Part shown: in pieces, positions 62,594-64,000 of the stretch | Numbering within the stretch: position 1 is the stretch's first letter | Layout: each line of letters starts with the position of its first letter | Source of the DNA: Prauserella alba | GTDB lineage: Bacteria > Actinomycetota > Actinomycetes > Mycobacteriales > Pseudonocardiaceae | DNA length: 64,000 bases | Reading direction: 5' to 3' | NCBI RefSeq assembly: GCF_024171735.1 | Contig: NZ_JAMTCH010000005.1 | Location: 248,001 to 312,000, forward strand | Made by a program: the position numbers and the translations under genes | The notes under the pieces: generated by a model | Seen by the model: only the letters and a program-made list of their open reading frames with translations | Told to the model about the DNA's origin: nothing | Databases searched by the model: none

Positions 62594-63552
62594 GCCCGGG
62601 TGTGACCGGACGTGTGACGGTCGCCGTCGTCGGGATGGGAGCCGTCGGGACGGCCCTGGCCGGGGCGCTGGCGGCGGCGGGTCACGACGTCGTGGCCTGC
62701 GGCAGGCGGCCGTTGTCGAACATCGAGGTCACCGAAGGCGACAGCACGGCAACGTATCCCGTGCGCTGGGCTGCCGCGCCCGGCGAGGTCGGGCCCGTGG
62801 CACTGACGGTCCTCGCCACGAAGATCCACGACACCGGTGGTGCCGCGGAGTGGCTCGCGGTGCTCACCTCGGCCGGTGGGAGCGTTCTCGTGGCGCAGAA
62901 CGGCGTGGACCAGGTCGAACGGGTGGGCCCGCTCGTCGGCGCAGCAGGCGAGCACCACCGCGGGACCGATTCCGCGGGAGCAGGTTCGGCGGGAACCGTC
63001 GTGCCCGCGCTGGTCTACGTCAACGCGGAACGCGTCGCGCCGGGTGTGGTGCGCACGCGCCGCAGCGACCGCGACCTCGTCGTGCCCGGCACCGACGAGG
63101 CGGCGCCGGTGGCGGACCTGCTGGCCGGCGCGGGGCTGGCGGTGGAACGGTCCGCGGACTTCGCGACGGCGGCGTGGCGGAAGATGCTCACCAACGTCTC
63201 GGCGAATCCGATCACGGCGCTGACGGGGCGGCGGGTCGAGGTGCTGGCCGAGCAGCCGGTGGCCGAGCTGGCGATGCGGGTGCTGCGCGAGGCGGTGGCC
63301 GTCGCCAACGCCGAGGGTGCGCAGCTGACCGACGCCGACGCCCACGAGGTCCTCACCTGGTTGCAAACGCTTGCGCCCGGCAGCACCACGTCGATGCTGC
63401 AGGACCGCGACGCGGGCAGGCCGCTCGAGCACGACGGGCTGACGGGCACGATCGTCCGCCTCGGCGATCGGCACGGTATCGACGTCGGAGCCAATCGCAC
63501 GCTGCTGTCCCTGCTGTCGGCCGTGTCGCCCGGCGCCTCCGCCACCCGCTAG
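62590..63552 (+). CDS. Ketopantoate reductase family oxidoreductase
   Basis: A 320-residue ApbA/PanE-like enzyme. The cofactor motif VAVVGMGAVGTALAGALAAAG (about 10-30) is followed by GRRP; LTVLATKIHDT, VAQNGVDQ and the active-site Lys/Asn region WRKMLTNVSANPITALTG then SMLQDRDAGRPLEHDGLTGTIV are characteristic. GTG 62590 overlaps the transporter stop (GTGA), so the two are coupled. True PanE activity is not certain; many paralogues act on other 2-oxo acids. Confidence 0.85.
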   Translation: MSPGVTGRVTVAVVGMGAVGTALAGALAAAGHDVVACGRRPLSNIEVTEGDSTATYPVRWAAAPGEVGPVALTVLATKIHDTGGAAEWLAVLTSAGGSVLVAQNGVDQVERVGPLVGAAGEHHRGTDSAGAGSAGTVVPALVYVNAERVAPGVVRTRRSDRDLVVPGTDEAAPVADLLAGAGLAVERSADFATAAWRKMLTNVSANPITALTGRRVEVLAEQPVAELAMRVLREAVAVANAEGAQLTDADAHEVLTWLQTLAPGSTTSMLQDRDAGRPLEHDGLTGTIVRLGDRHGIDVGANRTLLSLLSAVSPGASATR

Positions 63553-64000
63553 CCGAGCGGGAAGGCGCGGGCTGCGGCGATCAGCATGTCGTTCTCGGCC
63601 GGCTCGCCGATGGTCACGCGCACGCCGTCGGGGGCGTAGCCGCGTACGACGACCTTGTGCTCCAGGGCGTGCTCGGTGAACTCCCCGGTGCGTTCGCGCA
63701 GCGGCAGCCACAGGAAGTTGGCCTGCGTCTCCGGTACCTCGAAGCCGGCGTCGCGCAGCTCGGCCACGACCCGAGCGCGCTCGGCGACGATGGCCCGGCA
63801 GCGCTCCATCAGTTCGTCGGCCGCGTCGAGCGACGCGATCGCCGCGCGCTGGGCCAGCGCGTTGGTGCTGAACGGCACGTAGACCTTCCGCAGCGCCGTG
63901 ATCACCTCGGCGGGGCCGACGCCGTAGCCGACGCGCAGGCCCGCGAGCCCGTAGGCCTTGGAGAACGTCCGCAGCACGAGCACGTTCGGGTAGTGGCGGG
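63549..64000 (-). CDS. hisC: Histidinol-phosphate / aromatic aminotransferase, C-terminal part (runs off window)
   Basis: The C-terminal 150 residues of a class I/II PLP aminotransferase. The PLP lysine region FSKAYGLAGLRVGYGVGP is present (Lys in TFSKAYG), and the C-terminal segment QANFLWLPL, VVRGYAPDGVRVTIGEPAEN contains the substrate Arg (RVTIG). It resembles Mtb HisC2/Pat (Rv3772), the expected neighbour of this block. Its stop overlaps that of the ketopantoate-reductase-like gene (CTAG). Confidence 0.88.
   Translation of the reverse strand, partial: RHYPNVLVLRTFSKAYGLAGLRVGYGVGPAEVITALRKVYVPFSTNALAQRAAIASLDAADELMERCRAIVAERARVVAELRDAGFEVPETQANFLWLPLRERTGEFTEHALEHKVVVRGYAPDGVRVTIGEPAENDMLIAAARAFPLG

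Overview
The window is high-GC DNA with dense, short-spaced genes, many GTG starts and 4-base GTGA/ATGA overlaps, which points to an actinomycete. The gene content narrows this. It carries nearly the whole arabinogalactan block that Mycobacterium tuberculosis has around Rv3772-Rv3809c: glf, a PAP2 phosphatase, the decaprenyl-phosphate phosphoribosyltransferase, aftA, one emb gene, dprE1/dprE2, gtrA, glfT2, glfT1, wzm/wzt, bpa and a hisC/pat-type aminotransferase. No mycolate gene is visible, and an SsgA/SsgB-type sporulation protein and an orphan EspG are present. A chemotype IV, mycolate-free genus of the Pseudonocardiaceae (Saccharomonospora, Amycolatopsis or a relative) fits best. This is inference from gene content, not a database match.

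Layout. 1-7.9 kb: a truncated L-2-hydroxyglutarate oxidase, an ABC-2 exporter pair divergent from its TetR regulator, a GT-C membrane glycosyltransferase, a HAD phosphatase and a flavin-dependent oxidoreductase. 8.2-32.5 kb: the cell-wall block. UDP-galactofuranose is made by Glf and polymerised by GlfT1 and GlfT2. The galactan is exported by Wzm/Wzt. Decaprenyl-phosphoryl-arabinose is made by UbiA, PAP2 and DprE1/DprE2. Arabinan is added by AftA and Emb. Four GT-C proteins of uncertain specificity sit in or beside this block. A DUF222/HNH (13E12-type) gene lies between aftA and emb. 32.6-37.3 kb: an SDR/TetR pair, then the bpa, Rv3778c-like and Rv3777-like genes. 37.5-44.1 kb: a secreted M28 peptidase, a MarR regulator, tRNA-Ser(UGA), a TetR-controlled redox cluster and a DinB-like protein. 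44.1-49.6 kb: an XRE-ImmA/IrrE pair, a repeat-rich gap, a GH3 lipoprotein, an SsgA-family protein and a large disordered membrane-anchored protein. 49.9-58 kb: a GH3 glucosidase, a ketosynthase III, an erythromycin-esterase-like protein, an aldo-keto reductase, an HTH regulator and a second DUF222/HNH gene. 58.3-64 kb: an adenylate cyclase, a rsbW-sigF module, a TSUP transporter, a ketopantoate-reductase-like enzyme and the end of a histidinol-phosphate-type aminotransferase.

The main unexplained signals are: LexA-box-like palindromes in front of both DUF222/HNH genes; 17-bp iterons in front of gtrA; six 24-25-bp repeats between sigF and the cyclase; an 11-bp period repeat in front of the XRE-ImmA pair; a cysteine-desulfurase-fold protein with no PLP lysine; and four GT-C enzymes of unassigned function in the cell-wall locus. 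I found no CRISPR array, insertion sequence, phage module or obviously complete new defence system.
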